The notes: generated by a model from the letters alone, not told the origin. A DNA stretch of 64,000 nt from Paenibacillus chibensis (GCF_004001045.1 NZ_BIMK01000018.1:1-64000); one strand, 5' to 3'. Numbered from the stretch's first letter, positions 42,857 through 52,526 are shown. A program made the numbers and translations.

Positions 42857-45124
42857 TTAAGGAATCATGATTTGCTGGCCGATTTTCAGGCCGCGGACAT
42901 TGCTGATTCCATTGGCTTTTGCAATTTTCTCCCAGCTCACGCCGAACTGCAGTCCGATGCGGTACAGGTTGTCGCCTTTTTGGATGACATATACCTTACC
43001 GTTTGTGGACGGCTTGGAAGGTTCCGGCTTCGTTGTCGGTTTAGGATCCGGCTTGGTTGCAGGCTCGGACGGCTTGGTTGGTACTGAAGGTGTTACCGGT
43101 TTTTCCGGCTGAGCAGGCGTTGTCGGCTCTGTCGAAGGAGCCTCCGCTTTAACGGACAGATCCAGACTGTACTTGGCGAAGCCGTTGTCTGCAGCGCCAA
43201 CGTAAGTCATGTTTTTACTTTTCGCTACCAAATCCTTCGCATCCGGCGAAGACGTGAACGTTACATTCAACTTCTTGTCGACCGGTGCGAACGACCAGTT
43301 ATTGTCCGCGGACGGGTTGATGGTCTTATTGTCGCGGATGTAATCGATAATGACCTGACGGTTTTCGTCCGGAGCTGCCATGATGATGCGTTTGCCGTCC
43401 GGATTCGCCAATTTGGAAGACGAAGCGCGATAGTTGTTGGTTGCCACAACGAATTTTTGCTTCGGATCGATCGGCTTGCCGTTGTACTGCAGATTTTTGA
43501 TGCGGTTTGCATCCGGGTTCACGACACTGCCCTTCAGATCATATTTGTTTGGCTGCGTAACGTCGATTTGATAGGTTACACCGTCAATCACGTCATAGTT
43601 GTACGTCGGGAAGTCGTTGTTGATCAGCGGCTGCTCCGTCGTTTTGGATGGATCGATCTGATTGAATTGGCCTGCGGACCATTCGAGCCAGTTTTTCAGT
43701 TCATCCCCGTTGACTACGACTGCATGTACGGTATTCGGGTATACATACAGGTCGGAAACGTTTTTGATGGCGATCGTTCCAGCCGGGATATTGGTATAGT
43801 AGGAAGCGCCGGAACGTCCGCCTGCTTTAAACGGCGCGCCTGCAGACAGAACCGGAAGGTTCTCGTATTCAGTGCCTTTCAGGTTCTTTTCCACGTACCA
43901 TTTTTGTGCATTGGTTACGATTTGAATGGACGGATCATCTTGTACCAGCGCAAAATAGCTGTTGATCGGCGCAGTCGTCTCGCCTACGGGGCCACGAACG
44001 TAATCGATGGTCGCATCATGCTCGGTTTTGACGGCGTCGACGATTTCCTCATCGGCATCCACCAGCGCTTTTTTGTTCGCGACATCATATACGGCGCGGG
44101 TTTCGGTTTTGGAGCCGCTCACCTTCCACTTGCCGTCTACTTTTTCAAGATCCAGATCGATGATGCCGAGGTGATCTCCCCAGTATCCCGGCTCAACGGA
44201 CGGAACACCGTTGATCGTTCCCTTGTCCAGGTCAACGCCCTTTTTGCCTTTGAACTCGGCGCTAGGGAATGTCTTGTGGGCATGTCCGAACATGATCGCG
44301 TCGATGCCTTCCACCTGGCTCAAATAAAGCACGGAGTTCTCCATCAGTTCGGTTTGCGGAATGTCCTCAAAACCGGAGTGAGGGATGGCGACAATAATGT
44401 CGGCTCCTTCTTTCTTCATCTGCGGCACGAATTTCTTAGCTGTTTGGATGATGTCCTTGGCGATGACCTTACCCACAAGATTCGCGCTGTCCCACTGCAT
44501 GATTTGCGGAGGAGCGAATGCGATCACGCCAACCTTGACGGTTTGCTCTTGACCGTTCTCGTCAATCACTTTCTTGTTCAGTATCGTATAAGGGGTAAAA
44601 TAGTTCACGTCATTGCTGTCATCATTATCGCCGTCGTCCTTGTAAATGTTTGCGTTGACGATCGGGAAGTTGGCGCCTTTTTCGGCCAGTTTCAGAAAAT
44701 CGAGTCCGTAGTTGAATTCATGATTTCCTACGCCGCCTGCATCATAGCTCATCAAATCCATCGCTTTATATACCGGATGGATTTCGCCCGGCTTCAGCGG
44801 GTTTACTTTTGCCACGTAATCTCCGAGCGGATTGCCCTGCAGCAGGTCCCCGTTGTCGAACAACAGGCTGTTCTTGGCTTCCTTGCGCGCATTGTTGATC
44901 AGCGTAGCTGTTTTGGCAAAACCATACTCGTCGGTAGGCTTGTCTGCATAATAGTCATAATTGACCATGTTGACATGCAGATCGGATGTTTCCATCAAGC
45001 GCAGCTTGACCTTCGAGGTTGCTGTGCTTCCGTCAGCATAAACTGCGAACGGAACCGCCAGGACATTGATGGCAACGGCGGCAGCGGTAATACTTTTTAA
45101 TACTTTTTTACGGGACTTCGACAT
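42857..45124 (-). CDS. Secreted 5'-nucleotidase/2',3'-cyclic phosphodiesterase with LysM domain
   Basis: A 755-residue exported metallophosphatase. Residues 1-30 form a signal peptide ending AVYAD. The metallophosphatase domain has METSDLHVNM, NGDLLQGNPLGDY, GVGNHEFNYGLDF and MFGHAHKTF (metal ligands); a 5'-nucleotidase C-terminal domain follows (about 390-640, with GGRSGASYY and NNYRASSSK). A Pro/Lys/Thr-rich linker (about 665-710) leads to one LysM domain (YVIQKGDNLYRIGLQFGVSW) at the C-terminus, which would hold the enzyme on peptidoglycan. Role: release of phosphate and nucleosides from extracellular nucleotides. An 8-bp inverted repeat at 45178-45207 lies upstream. Confidence 0.9.
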   Translation of the reverse strand: MSKSRKKVLKSITAAAVAINVLAVPFAVYADGSTATSKVKLRLMETSDLHVNMVNYDYYADKPTDEYGFAKTATLINNARKEAKNSLLFDNGDLLQGNPLGDYVAKVNPLKPGEIHPVYKAMDLMSYDAGGVGNHEFNYGLDFLKLAEKGANFPIVNANIYKDDGDNDDSNDVNYFTPYTILNKKVIDENGQEQTVKVGVIAFAPPQIMQWDSANLVGKVIAKDIIQTAKKFVPQMKKEGADIIVAIPHSGFEDIPQTELMENSVLYLSQVEGIDAIMFGHAHKTFPSAEFKGKKGVDLDKGTINGVPSVEPGYWGDHLGIIDLDLEKVDGKWKVSGSKTETRAVYDVANKKALVDADEEIVDAVKTEHDATIDYVRGPVGETTAPINSYFALVQDDPSIQIVTNAQKWYVEKNLKGTEYENLPVLSAGAPFKAGGRSGASYYTNIPAGTIAIKNVSDLYVYPNTVHAVVVNGDELKNWLEWSAGQFNQIDPSKTTEQPLINNDFPTYNYDVIDGVTYQIDVTQPNKYDLKGSVVNPDANRIKNLQYNGKPIDPKQKFVVATNNYRASSSKLANPDGKRIIMAAPDENRQVIIDYIRDNKTINPSADNNWSFAPVDKKLNVTFTSSPDAKDLVAKSKNMTYVGAADNGFAKYSLDLSVKAEAPSTEPTTPAQPEKPVTPSVPTKPSEPATKPDPKPTTKPEPSKPSTNGKVYVIQKGDNLYRIGLQFGVSWEKIAKANGISNVRGLKIGQQIMIP

Positions 45125-45177
45125 TTTACCCCTCCTAAAATATATACCTGAAAAGCAATGATGGCAGACCCTTCTTG

Positions 45178-45207
45178 TAACCGTTTACCTTAATAAACCA
45201 ACGGTTA
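45178..45207. promoter_or_regulatory. Inverted repeat upstream of the nucleotidase gene
   Basis: TAACCGTT (45178-45185) and AACGGTTA (45200-45207) separated by 14 bp, about 55 bp upstream of the start codon. It may be a regulator site; I do not recognise it as a Pho box. Confidence 0.3.
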
Positions 45208-45276
45208 AATCTATGGCCGGGTCCAATAGTAGTTTATATCCAATCCAAGCCAAAATAAAGACAAAAACATCCATAT

Positions 45277-45315
45277 GTAAAAAAATAATACCTGGGACAC
45301 CGTCCCAGGTATTAT
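45277..45315 (-). terminator. Terminator of the YdaG-like gene
   Basis: A perfect 14-bp stem (45285-45298 with 45302-45315), 3-base loop, followed on the minus strand by a run of seven T. Confidence 0.85.
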
Positions 45316-45369
45316 ACAATATTATACATACATTCTTTGGGCCTATGGGCCTATTCCGATATTCGTGTA

Positions 45370-45789
45370 CTACTCGATCCACTCATGCTTTTCGCCACTG
45401 TCGGAGGTATACTCGATCCGCACCGGCTTGATCTTCAGAATGACATAATCCGGATCCTCCGGACCTGTGAACATCCCTTTGAACTCCGGCTTCCAGATTT
45501 GCTTGCGCAGCTCGTCGTCATCCGAAACGCGGCAGGTACCCTCGATTTCCACCACGTCTTTGGTGCCGCCTTTTTCATATCCAAGCAGCAGGGATACGTG
45601 CGGATTCGCTTCAAGCTCCTCCACCTTATGGGTTTTGCGGTCCGTCACCAGATGGATGCTAAGCCCCTGATTATAGAGCGCCATATAGCGCTGCTTGGGT
45701 CTGTTTCCTTCCACGGTGGCAAAAGAACAGAATTCGTTATGATCCATAATTTTTGTGATATTTTGTTCCATTACGATCTTGGCTTCCAT
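45370..45789 (-). CDS. Pyridoxamine 5'-phosphate oxidase-like protein (general stress protein 26 / YdaG type)
   Basis: A 139-residue split-barrel flavin-binding protein. ATG 45789 (MEAKIVMEQNITKIM) is chosen because AGGAG lies 10 nt upstream; the frame extends to 45858 without support. The blocks FCSFATVEGNRPKQRYM, DRKTHKVEELEANPHVSLLL and VEIEGTCRVSDDDELRKQIW are typical of YdaG-like proteins. These bind FMN and are part of the general stress set in Bacillus, though their reaction is unclear. It is a single gene with its own terminator. Confidence 0.82.
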   Translation of the reverse strand: MEAKIVMEQNITKIMDHNEFCSFATVEGNRPKQRYMALYNQGLSIHLVTDRKTHKVEELEANPHVSLLLGYEKGGTKDVVEIEGTCRVSDDDELRKQIWKPEFKGMFTGPEDPDYVILKIKPVRIEYTSDSGEKHEWIE

Positions 45790-45975
45790 CTCAATCCGTC
45801 TCCTATCCGTTGGTATAATGGCTAAAATGCGCGTATATCTAGTGTACCCTTTCCCCAATGGGATGAACCGCGGCCGGTCATAATTTTTCAGAACCGATAT
45901 ACGCTGGGGGTATTGCTTGGTATGATGGTAAGACAGTGCCTAAAGGCACAATCACCCCTCATAAAGGAGTTCATC

Positions 45976-47199
45976 ATGAAACGGTTATTATGGATCGGCT
46001 GCTTATCCTACTTTTTGATCGGTCTGGCTCATGTCGTGCTCGGCTCGGTGCTACCCGTGCTGCTCGAGCATTACGGCCGTGAATACAGCGAAGGCGGGAC
46101 GCTCATCTTCACCCAGTTTGCCGGTTTCCTGGCCGGGGTGCTCGTCTCTCCCATCCTCAACAAGCGCTTCGGCAAAAGAGGCGGCCTGCTGATCGCCGTC
46201 GGGCTGCTGTGCGTGGCGGAGCTCGCCTACATGCTGCTGCCTCCTTGGGAGTGGCTGTACCCGATTGCCACATGCGCAGGCTTTGGCTTTGGTATGATTG
46301 AAGCGGTGATCGGAACGATCATCATCGCAGCGATTACCGAGAAAACGGCGGTAGCCATGAGCCGCCTTGAAGTCTTCTTCGGCGTTGGAGCCATGGTCAT
46401 GCCGCTGATTGCCAGCGGACTGATTACGCAAGGCTGGTGGCGATTCTCCTTCCTTGTCATATCGTTGTTCTCGCTCGTTACGTTTCTGTTCTGGTCCAAG
46501 AGCTCTTTCGGCCAAGTCGATGACGTACTGAAGAAGCCGGCCGGGACCCGCGGCGAAGCCACCCAGGATTCGGAAGTCCGAAAACCTTTTCCCTACCCGG
46601 GAAAATCGCTATGGCTTCTGCTCCTCTTTATCCTTTTCTTCTTTATTTATGTCGGTACCGAAATGAGCCTTGCCAACTTCATGCCTGCCATTCTGATCGA
46701 AAAATTCGGCATGAAGGAAGCCGGCGCCGCGCTCAGCGTGACCTGCTTCTGGATCGCCATGTCCGTGGGCCGGATCTTCGCCGGCGTGATCGCCGAACGC
46801 ATTCATTACCGCGTATATGTGCTCAGCAGCTGCGTGGTGACACTGATTCTGCTCGCGATCTTCCCTATGACCCGTGGCGTGGGCTCGGCCTTTATCGTTA
46901 TTCTGCTGCTGGGCTTATTCATGTCGGGCATCTTCTCCATCGCGCTCGTGTTCGCGAGCAAAATGCTGGCCGGCAGCGAAGAATCCACCCCCAGCGTTCT
47001 AATCGCTTCCGGAGGCGTCGGCGGGGCTCTGATTCCGCTGTTCATCGGCTGGAGCATGGATCATCTTCAGGTCAATCAGACCTCCTGGATGCTGGCGCTG
47101 TTTACGCTTCTCATGGTACTCATCAGCTTTGCAGCATTCCAGATTCAGCGCAAGCAGGGGATACGTCAAGAACAGCGCACGGTTCAGGCCGGATCCTAA
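45976..47199 (+). CDS. MFS transporter, FucP/sugar-efflux-like
   Basis: A 407-residue major facilitator protein with about twelve helices. ATG 45976 follows AAAGGAG at 6 nt. The loop between helices 2 and 3 (SPILNKRFGKRGGLL) is the MFS motif A region; a cytoplasmic loop of about 35 polar residues separates the two halves near residue 190-210. The substrate is unknown; the half-sequence resembles fucose-permease-like proteins. It is a single gene ending at a terminator at 47216-47246. Confidence 0.8.
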   Translation: MKRLLWIGCLSYFLIGLAHVVLGSVLPVLLEHYGREYSEGGTLIFTQFAGFLAGVLVSPILNKRFGKRGGLLIAVGLLCVAELAYMLLPPWEWLYPIATCAGFGFGMIEAVIGTIIIAAITEKTAVAMSRLEVFFGVGAMVMPLIASGLITQGWWRFSFLVISLFSLVTFLFWSKSSFGQVDDVLKKPAGTRGEATQDSEVRKPFPYPGKSLWLLLLFILFFFIYVGTEMSLANFMPAILIEKFGMKEAGAALSVTCFWIAMSVGRIFAGVIAERIHYRVYVLSSCVVTLILLAIFPMTRGVGSAFIVILLLGLFMSGIFSIALVFASKMLAGSEESTPSVLIASGGVGGALIPLFIGWSMDHLQVNQTSWMLALFTLLMVLISFAAFQIQRKQGIRQEQRTVQAGS

Positions 47200-47215
47200 G
47201 CATACTTACTCATCC

Positions 47216-47246
47216 ATAAGCGTTCCGGTAACCCCGGAACGCTTAT
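47216..47246. terminator. Bidirectional terminator between MFS gene and gerC
   Basis: A 13-bp perfect stem (47216-47228 with 47234-47246), 5-base loop. The T-tract is poor on both sides, but its position 3' of two convergent genes fits. Confidence 0.65.
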
Positions 47247-47249
47247 TCG

Positions 47250-48386
47250 TTATCTCATCTTGGAGATGCCGCCGCTGATCAGATTGACCTTCACGTCAAT
47301 CTGTCCAATGCTTTCCGAATCAAGCGGCAATTGGTTGTTATGACTCCATTTCTTCCATTCCTTCGGCATGCTGCGATGGAGTACGCCGGATAGCCCATAA
47401 ACATCCGCATCCATTTCCAGCCCCTTCTGATAGGTTTTCATGATTTGGCCTCGGATTTCTTTAATCGCCTCCAGCTCGAGTTTTTTCTTGTGAAGTCTTG
47501 TGCTCAGCTGCGGAAGGGTAGCTTGCATGGATACCTTGATATCGAAAACCGGCTTGCCCCGGCTTATTCTAGGACGAATGGACGGCTTAATTTTATTCAT
47601 GACCATCATGGCCTCCACTTCTTTGTGATGCATGATCGCGAGCGGCGTCCTTTTTGTTTTTCGCTCCAGCCACCGGAGCCCCAGAATGTCGCCATCGTCA
47701 ATACATCCCTTCAGCTTCTGATCATTCAGCACGCAAACCCCGGACATGCTAATATTGGGCGAAGGCTTCTGGTTATCCGTCCAACCCTTCACGATTCTGA
47801 TGAAAGGCAGCAGAACCGCTTCCCCCTCCTCCTTCCACTTCCATATGAATTTGTACAAGTATATCGGCGCCACCATGGAGCTCTGCTCATAGGTGCGCAT
47901 CGGACTATTGAGCTGCGAATAAATAACCGACAGATCGCTGATGGAAGAGGTATTCAGCACTTCTTCCAGCGGATCCTTGGTCGCCATAATCCATACCGTA
48001 TACCGAAATTCGTAGTAACGGTCCCACACTTCAAGCACTTCTTTGATCAGATTGTGCTTCAGTGCCGCTTCACTGAATACGACCGTTTTGACATTGCTCC
48101 AAATAATCCGCTGCGGGCTTGAAGCATATAAATTAAAGATCGCGGTATCAAATGAATCGCCCTCCGCTCTCCCCACGGACGTCTTCTGCGGTTGGGATTG
48201 CCCCGACTCTTTCTTGGCTATGCCGCTGAAATTCACCATCTGAATGTAGATGACTACTTTGCCTTTTACGTAATCGACGCCGACTGTATTCGCATAGATC
48301 ATGTGCTCGATTTCCTTGGCTCCCCAGCAGCCTGTAAGAAGCGTGGAGAACAGGATCGCGACAAGCACGCATCTGAATATTTTCAT
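47250..48386 (-). CDS. Spore germination lipoprotein GerC family
   Basis: A 378-residue GerAC-family protein. ATG 48386 (MKIFRCVLVAILFS) follows GAGGGTGG; the lipobox ends LLTGCWGAKEIEHM, the usual WxxxE-type start of GerC proteins. The C-terminal domain (SGVCVLNDQKLKGCIDDGD ... VKVNLISGG) is complete. It would be the lipoprotein subunit of a spore inner-membrane germinant receptor. It is intact, but both upstream partners (gerA at 48395-49834 and gerB at 49831-50954) are broken, so it probably no longer has a complete receptor. Confidence 0.87.
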   Translation of the reverse strand: MKIFRCVLVAILFSTLLTGCWGAKEIEHMIYANTVGVDYVKGKVVIYIQMVNFSGIAKKESGQSQPQKTSVGRAEGDSFDTAIFNLYASSPQRIIWSNVKTVVFSEAALKHNLIKEVLEVWDRYYEFRYTVWIMATKDPLEEVLNTSSISDLSVIYSQLNSPMRTYEQSSMVAPIYLYKFIWKWKEEGEAVLLPFIRIVKGWTDNQKPSPNISMSGVCVLNDQKLKGCIDDGDILGLRWLERKTKRTPLAIMHHKEVEAMMVMNKIKPSIRPRISRGKPVFDIKVSMQATLPQLSTRLHKKKLELEAIKEIRGQIMKTYQKGLEMDADVYGLSGVLHRSMPKEWKKWSHNNQLPLDSESIGQIDVKVNLISGGISKMR

Positions 48387-48394
48387 GACCACCC

Positions 48395-49834
48395 TCATCC
48401 TTTGTTGTCCGGGTTGTCGGAGGTGAATTTCTCCTTGCCCCACGGCATCCTGAAAATAACCTTATAGATATCCTTGAATCTCGGGGGAGATATAGGCGTC
48501 AGGTAGTAGGTTCCGAATGAGCGCAGATTGACCATGAAAAGAACGAGCGCCAACAGGCTGACCAGCGTGCCGAATAGCCCGAGAAACCCGCTGATGAAAA
48601 GTACGGCCATGCGGACCAGACTCACCATGCTGACTAAAGGCTGATTGACGAGCGTATAGGTGGAGAGTACGGAAATCGCCGTGATAACAATCGTTCCGGG
48701 AGCCGCAATGCCGGCACTGATGGCGGCTTGGCCGATAATCAGCCCGCCTACGACCGACATGGTTTGGCCGAACGAGGAGGGCAGCCGCATTCCCGCTTCC
48801 CGGAATATCTCAAACAAAAGGAGGCTGACCACCGCTTCCAACGGGACCGGCAGGGGTACGCCCTGTCTTGAATTCACGACCGTTGCAAGCAGCGTAAACG
48901 GAATCTGGTCTTGATGGAACGTCATGATGGCTGTTCAGAACCCTGGAAGAAAAATCGAGAGCAGGACCCCGCATATCCGTAAACACCTCGCGAACGCGAC
49001 GAAAATATTCGCGTAATGGGCATCCTCCGACGTATTGAGCAAAAAGGTGAACGTCGCCGGTCCGATAATCACCGTCGGCGAACCCGCCATCACCAGCAGA
49101 AACTTGCCGTGAAGGAGCGAATTGGCGGCATAATCCGGCCTTCCGGTAAAGGACAGCAGCGGGAAAAAGGAGAATCCCATCAGACTTTCTTCGAGCTGCG
49201 TATTGCTGACGATCCCCTTGACCTTCACATGTGACAGCTTCGTCCTGATTTCATCCAGAACATGCGGCTTGACCGTATCTTTCAAATACAGCAGATACAC
49301 CTTCGTCGCCGTCTGGGTTCCGACCGTATATCCTTCGACGGCCAGCAGATCGGTCTTGATCCTTCTCCGGATCAGTGCGATGTTGGTAAAGGCGTCCTCG
49401 ATGAAACCGTCTCTTGGCCCCCGGGTGGAAATTTCCGTATTCGGCTCCTCCGGCTGCCGTTTGGGCGGGCTGGCCAGATGAACCGAGTAAGCCCGGTTGG
49501 AAGGCATAAAGATAAGCAGGAGATCGCCGTCCAGCACGGTTTCACTCATCAATGCTTCCGCTTGATCCGTTTGAAGGGGATTCAACTGAAACGGAATTTT
49601 TTGCAGAAGGTCCATTTCATCCGACTGAAAAATATCCTCGGGGATATTTTTCAATTCAGGAATAATGTACTGCTCCACCTTATTGATATCGCACAGTCCT
49701 TCACAATACACCAGGTGGACGTTATAATCCGAGTTTGCCAAACAGATGGTTCTTTTCGTAATATCCACGCTTGATCCGAATAGGCGTGCAGACACCTCCT
49801 CCAGCGGCGGCACTTCCTTCCGATAACGATTCAT
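48395..49834 (-). pseudogene. gerA-family germinant receptor subunit, interrupted by in-frame TGA
   Basis: A 479-codon GerA/KA gene read in one frame except for TGA at 48937-48935. The upstream part ends LLSIFLPGF and the downstream part continues TAIMTFHQDQIPFTLLATVV without any frame change; the family has an aromatic residue, usually Trp (TGG), at this point, so a single G-to-A change explains the break. The stop falls in the membrane domain, leaving about 299 residues. ATG 49834 overlaps the gerB stop (ATGA). A restart at ATG 48925 has no ribosome site. A sequencing error cannot be excluded, but the neighbouring gerB lesions support real decay. Confidence 0.85.
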
Positions 49835-50954
49835 GACGTCACCTTTCCTTTCAGGCGGGCCAGTCCGATGAGCCCGGCAATAATAATGGAAAAAATCAGC
49901 ATCCCCCACATGGAAAGCGGAAGCACGTAGGAGGACATCATTCTCAGAAAAAATTGATCGCTAAACGGAATGACCGTGAATCCGATCACGCTGAGAGACA
50001 AGCAGACCAGCGTCCACAGCTTTCCCTTTTTGCCGCGGATCCGAAAGATATCAAGAATAAGAAACATCGCGAGGGAAATGCGCAGAAAAGCTCCGCTGAA
50101 CCATTGGTACACGCTAAAGAAGTCCATATGCTCGATATAGCGCCCGATCATCAGCAGTCTCCATTCCTCATAAGCCGGAAAGCGAAGCTTATCCGCCTCA
50201 TCCGGACCAAATTCAACAATCGCACCGGTTACCGGACCGATGGTGAGCCCCAGCAGCAGGAGAATCATAATGATGAAAGACAGATAGGATAACCGTTTCC
50301 GGATATGATGCTGCATAAAAATCAGCATGATGACTTCTACAAAGCCGGCTCCTACGTAAAGCGCTCCATCCCATACCGGCTGCATGCCGTGTTCCATGAT
50401 CGGTCTCAAGAGGGAATAGTCCTATGGGGCATATTCGACAGCATGACAAAGAAACCCAGCAAAACCACTATAGGCAGCAAAATCCCGGCCGTATTAGCTA
50501 AGGAATGGATTCCCAGATAGGCATTGACCGCCGAAATCAGAAGGAAGATCACCGTGAAAACGATAATGGGCATCTCCGGAGAAAAGGTCAGATGAATCCA
50601 GTACACGGTGTCCCGGGCGGTAAGGGCACAGATGGCAAACAGATATACGCCAGCCACGACGGCCAGAATACGCCCCACGATCGGATGGTAGGCCTTGGAC
50701 AAAAGCTCGAACAGATGCTGCTTATGCACTTTGGTAATGCCGAGATACAGGATGAATACCCATACCAGCGCGCAGGCCGCTGCCAGCAGTACCGACAGCC
50801 AGGAATCCCGTTTGGCTGCATCCAGCAGTACCGACAGCCAGGAATCCCGTTTGGCTGCATCCAGCAGGATGGGAATAACGATCACGTGGTTCAAGAGCCC
50901 CGTACTCAACATCATGATCATGACCGATTGAGCAAACGAAATTTTTGTATTCAT
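49831..50954 (-). pseudogene. gerB-family germinant receptor permease, frameshifted
   Basis: A GerAB-type permease (about 370 codons) split into two frames: 50954-50406 and 50409-49831. The first part ends SNMPHRTIPS-stop; one base earlier the other frame reads DYSLLRPIMEHGMQPVWDGALY, which is the family continuation. A one-base loss near 50421-50424 (CATAGGAC for an expected CATAAGGAC) explains this. The gene also carries a 39-bp tandem duplication near its start (50783-50860), which repeats LLDAAKRDSWLSV. ATG 50954 follows AGGAGGAAGAGG. The TTGA overlap of the two frames could allow some restart, but that would give a broken permease. Confidence 0.85.
50783..50867. repeat. 39-bp in-frame tandem duplication within gerB
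   Basis: Two identical 39-bp copies (50783-50821, 50822-50860) plus a partial third CCAGCAG. It adds 13 residues next to the first or second helix. Exact identity points to a recent slippage or recombination event. Confidence 0.9.
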
Positions 50955-51143
50955 CTTCCTCTTCCTCCTATATCCACCGGACAGATCCCCACCCTTATCT
51001 TGGCAATATACGGATAATTTATACTTCCTGCTTTAGCAGAGACTCGTAACATTGGCAATGGCATCCGTGAACCGGAAGCGGGAATGGATTGAATTCTTAC
51101 GGAGATAAGGCTATAATACACATGAAATAACCCGTAACTTCAT

Positions 51144-51239
51144 AAGAATCCGGGGTGCTGGAATTGGCCGGCTGAGATTGTATCCCTTCAAGATACTGAC
51201 CCTTAAACCTGATCTGGGTAATGCCAGCGTAGGAAAAGC
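51144..51239 (+). ncRNA. TPP riboswitch (THI box)
   Basis: The aptamer shows the conserved blocks CGGGGTGC, GGCTGAGA, ACCCTT, ACCTGATCTGGGTAATGCC and AGCGTAGG in the right order. It precedes a transporter operon for thiamine or its precursor. With TPP bound, the downstream terminator (51282-51309) should form. The upstream stretch 50955-51143 holds the ger and riboswitch promoters, not resolved further. Confidence 0.95.
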
Positions 51240-51244
51240 TTTGT

Positions 51245-51264
51245 CATGGCGAAGTACAGCCATG
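51245..51264 (+). promoter_or_regulatory. Hairpin between TPP aptamer and terminator
   Basis: CATGGC (51245-51250) pairs with GCCATG (51259-51264). It lies between aptamer and terminator and may be part of the switching region. Confidence 0.4.
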
Positions 51265-51281
51265 CCCATCTTGCGCTCTTT

Positions 51282-51309
51282 AAGCGTCCCGTATGCGGGG
51301 CGCTTTTTT
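51282..51309 (+). terminator. Riboswitch-controlled terminator
   Basis: AAGCGTCCCG (51282-51291) pairs with CGGGGCGCTT (51296-51305), one G-T pair, loop TATG, then TTTTTT. It lies about 130 bp before the first transporter gene, as expected for transcription-terminating TPP switches. Confidence 0.88.
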
Positions 51310-51435
51310 GTTGAATGCTAGAATTGTTGGCAGCCTTAGCCTATGGCGACCATGATTCGGCCATTCACCTCTCAGATATTTGGAAGACGATTCTGGCAAT
51401 GAAGGGGAGAAACCTGACAAGGAGAGAGAAAAGCA

Positions 51436-52476
51436 ATGAAGATGAAGAAAACCGGGCTGCTGCTGCTTGCCCTCCTGCTCGTGCTGGTCGCTGGCTGCGG
51501 AAGCAAGAACGCCCAAACGGCCGATGAGGGCAAATCCTCCGGGGAAACATCCTCTGCGGCAAACGGAAAAGAGAGCAAGCCGCTCAAGGATGTCAAAGTC
51601 GTCCTCGACTGGACGCCAAACACGAACCATACCGGCCTCTATGTCGCCAAGGATCAAGGCTATTACGAAGCGGAAGGTCTGAACGTCGAGATCGTGCAGC
51701 CTGGCTCAGGCGGCGCGGATGCCATGGTGGCATCGGGCAAAGTGCCATTCGGCGTCAGCGTTCAGGAGAACGTGACCCAGGCCCGAACACAGGGCGTGCC
51801 CCTGGTGTCCATTGCGGCGGTTATCCAGCATAACACCTCCGGCTTTGCCGCACCGGTCGACCGCAATATTAAGACCCCGAAGGATTTCGAAGGGAAAACC
51901 TACGGCGGCTGGGGCTCCCCTGTTGAGCAGGCTGTCATCGGCTCGATCATGGACATCGACAAGGCCGATGTCAACAAGGTTAAGATCGTGAATATGGGCG
52001 AAGCGGATTATTTTACGGCCGTGAAGCGCGATATCGACTTCGCCTGGATTTTCTACGGCTGGACCGGCATCGAAGCCGAGCTGCGCAAGCAGCCGCTCGA
52101 CATGCTGTACGTAAAGGACTTTTCCGATAAGCTGGATTACTACACGCCGGTGCTGGTGACGAATGAGAAACAGATCAAGGAAGACCCGGAGCTGGTCAAA
52201 GCCTTCATGCGCGCAACATCGAAGGGCTACCAATATGCTATCGAACATCCGGAGGATGCCGCGAACATCCTGATCAAAGCCGTGCCTGAACTCGACAAGG
52301 ATCTCGTGATGGCCAGCCAGAAATGGCTCAGCCCGAAATACCAGGACGACGCGTCCCGCTGGGGCGAACAGAAGGAGCAGGTCTGGAAGGGCTACTCCGA
52401 TTGGATGTATGAGCATAAGCTGCTCGACAAGCCGCTGGATGTCGCAAGCGCGTATACGAACGACTTTTTGCCTTAA
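51436..52476 (+). CDS. thiY: Thiamine-precursor-binding lipoprotein, ThiY type (NMT1/THI5-like)
   Basis: A 346-residue solute-binding protein with lipobox at C21 (LVLVAGCGSK) and the NMT1/THI5-like start VVLDWTPNTNHTGLYVAKDQ; PGSGGADAMVASGKVPFGVS and GGWGSPVEQAVI follow. ATG 51436 is behind GGAGAGAG. ThiY proteins bind formylaminopyrimidine or related pyrimidine precursors of thiamine. Position after a TPP riboswitch and before a permease and ATPase supports this over other NMT1-like ligands such as sulfonates. Confidence 0.88.
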   Translation: MKMKKTGLLLLALLLVLVAGCGSKNAQTADEGKSSGETSSAANGKESKPLKDVKVVLDWTPNTNHTGLYVAKDQGYYEAEGLNVEIVQPGSGGADAMVASGKVPFGVSVQENVTQARTQGVPLVSIAAVIQHNTSGFAAPVDRNIKTPKDFEGKTYGGWGSPVEQAVIGSIMDIDKADVNKVKIVNMGEADYFTAVKRDIDFAWIFYGWTGIEAELRKQPLDMLYVKDFSDKLDYYTPVLVTNEKQIKEDPELVKAFMRATSKGYQYAIEHPEDAANILIKAVPELDKDLVMASQKWLSPKYQDDASRWGEQKEQVWKGYSDWMYEHKLLDKPLDVASAYTNDFLP

Positions 52477-52526
52477 GTGGATAAGGTCAACGTGAATATA
52501 TCTCATAGAAAAGGAAGTGATCGGGT

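Noticed and set aside
45178..45207. Pho box before the nucleotidase gene
   Set aside because: The elements are an inverted repeat rather than the direct TTAACA-type repeats of PhoP sites.
48395..48925. Separate short gene starting at ATG 48925
   Set aside because: It continues the gerA frame without shift after a single TGA and has no ribosome site; it is the 3' part of gerA.
48935..48937. TGA read as selenocysteine or tryptophan
   Set aside because: No SECIS-like structure follows, other genes here use TGA as stop, and neighbouring gerB is also damaged.
49831..50409. Natural two-gene form of gerB coupled by TTGA
   Set aside because: The two frames together give one standard GerB protein with a clean join (DYSLLRP); family members are single proteins.
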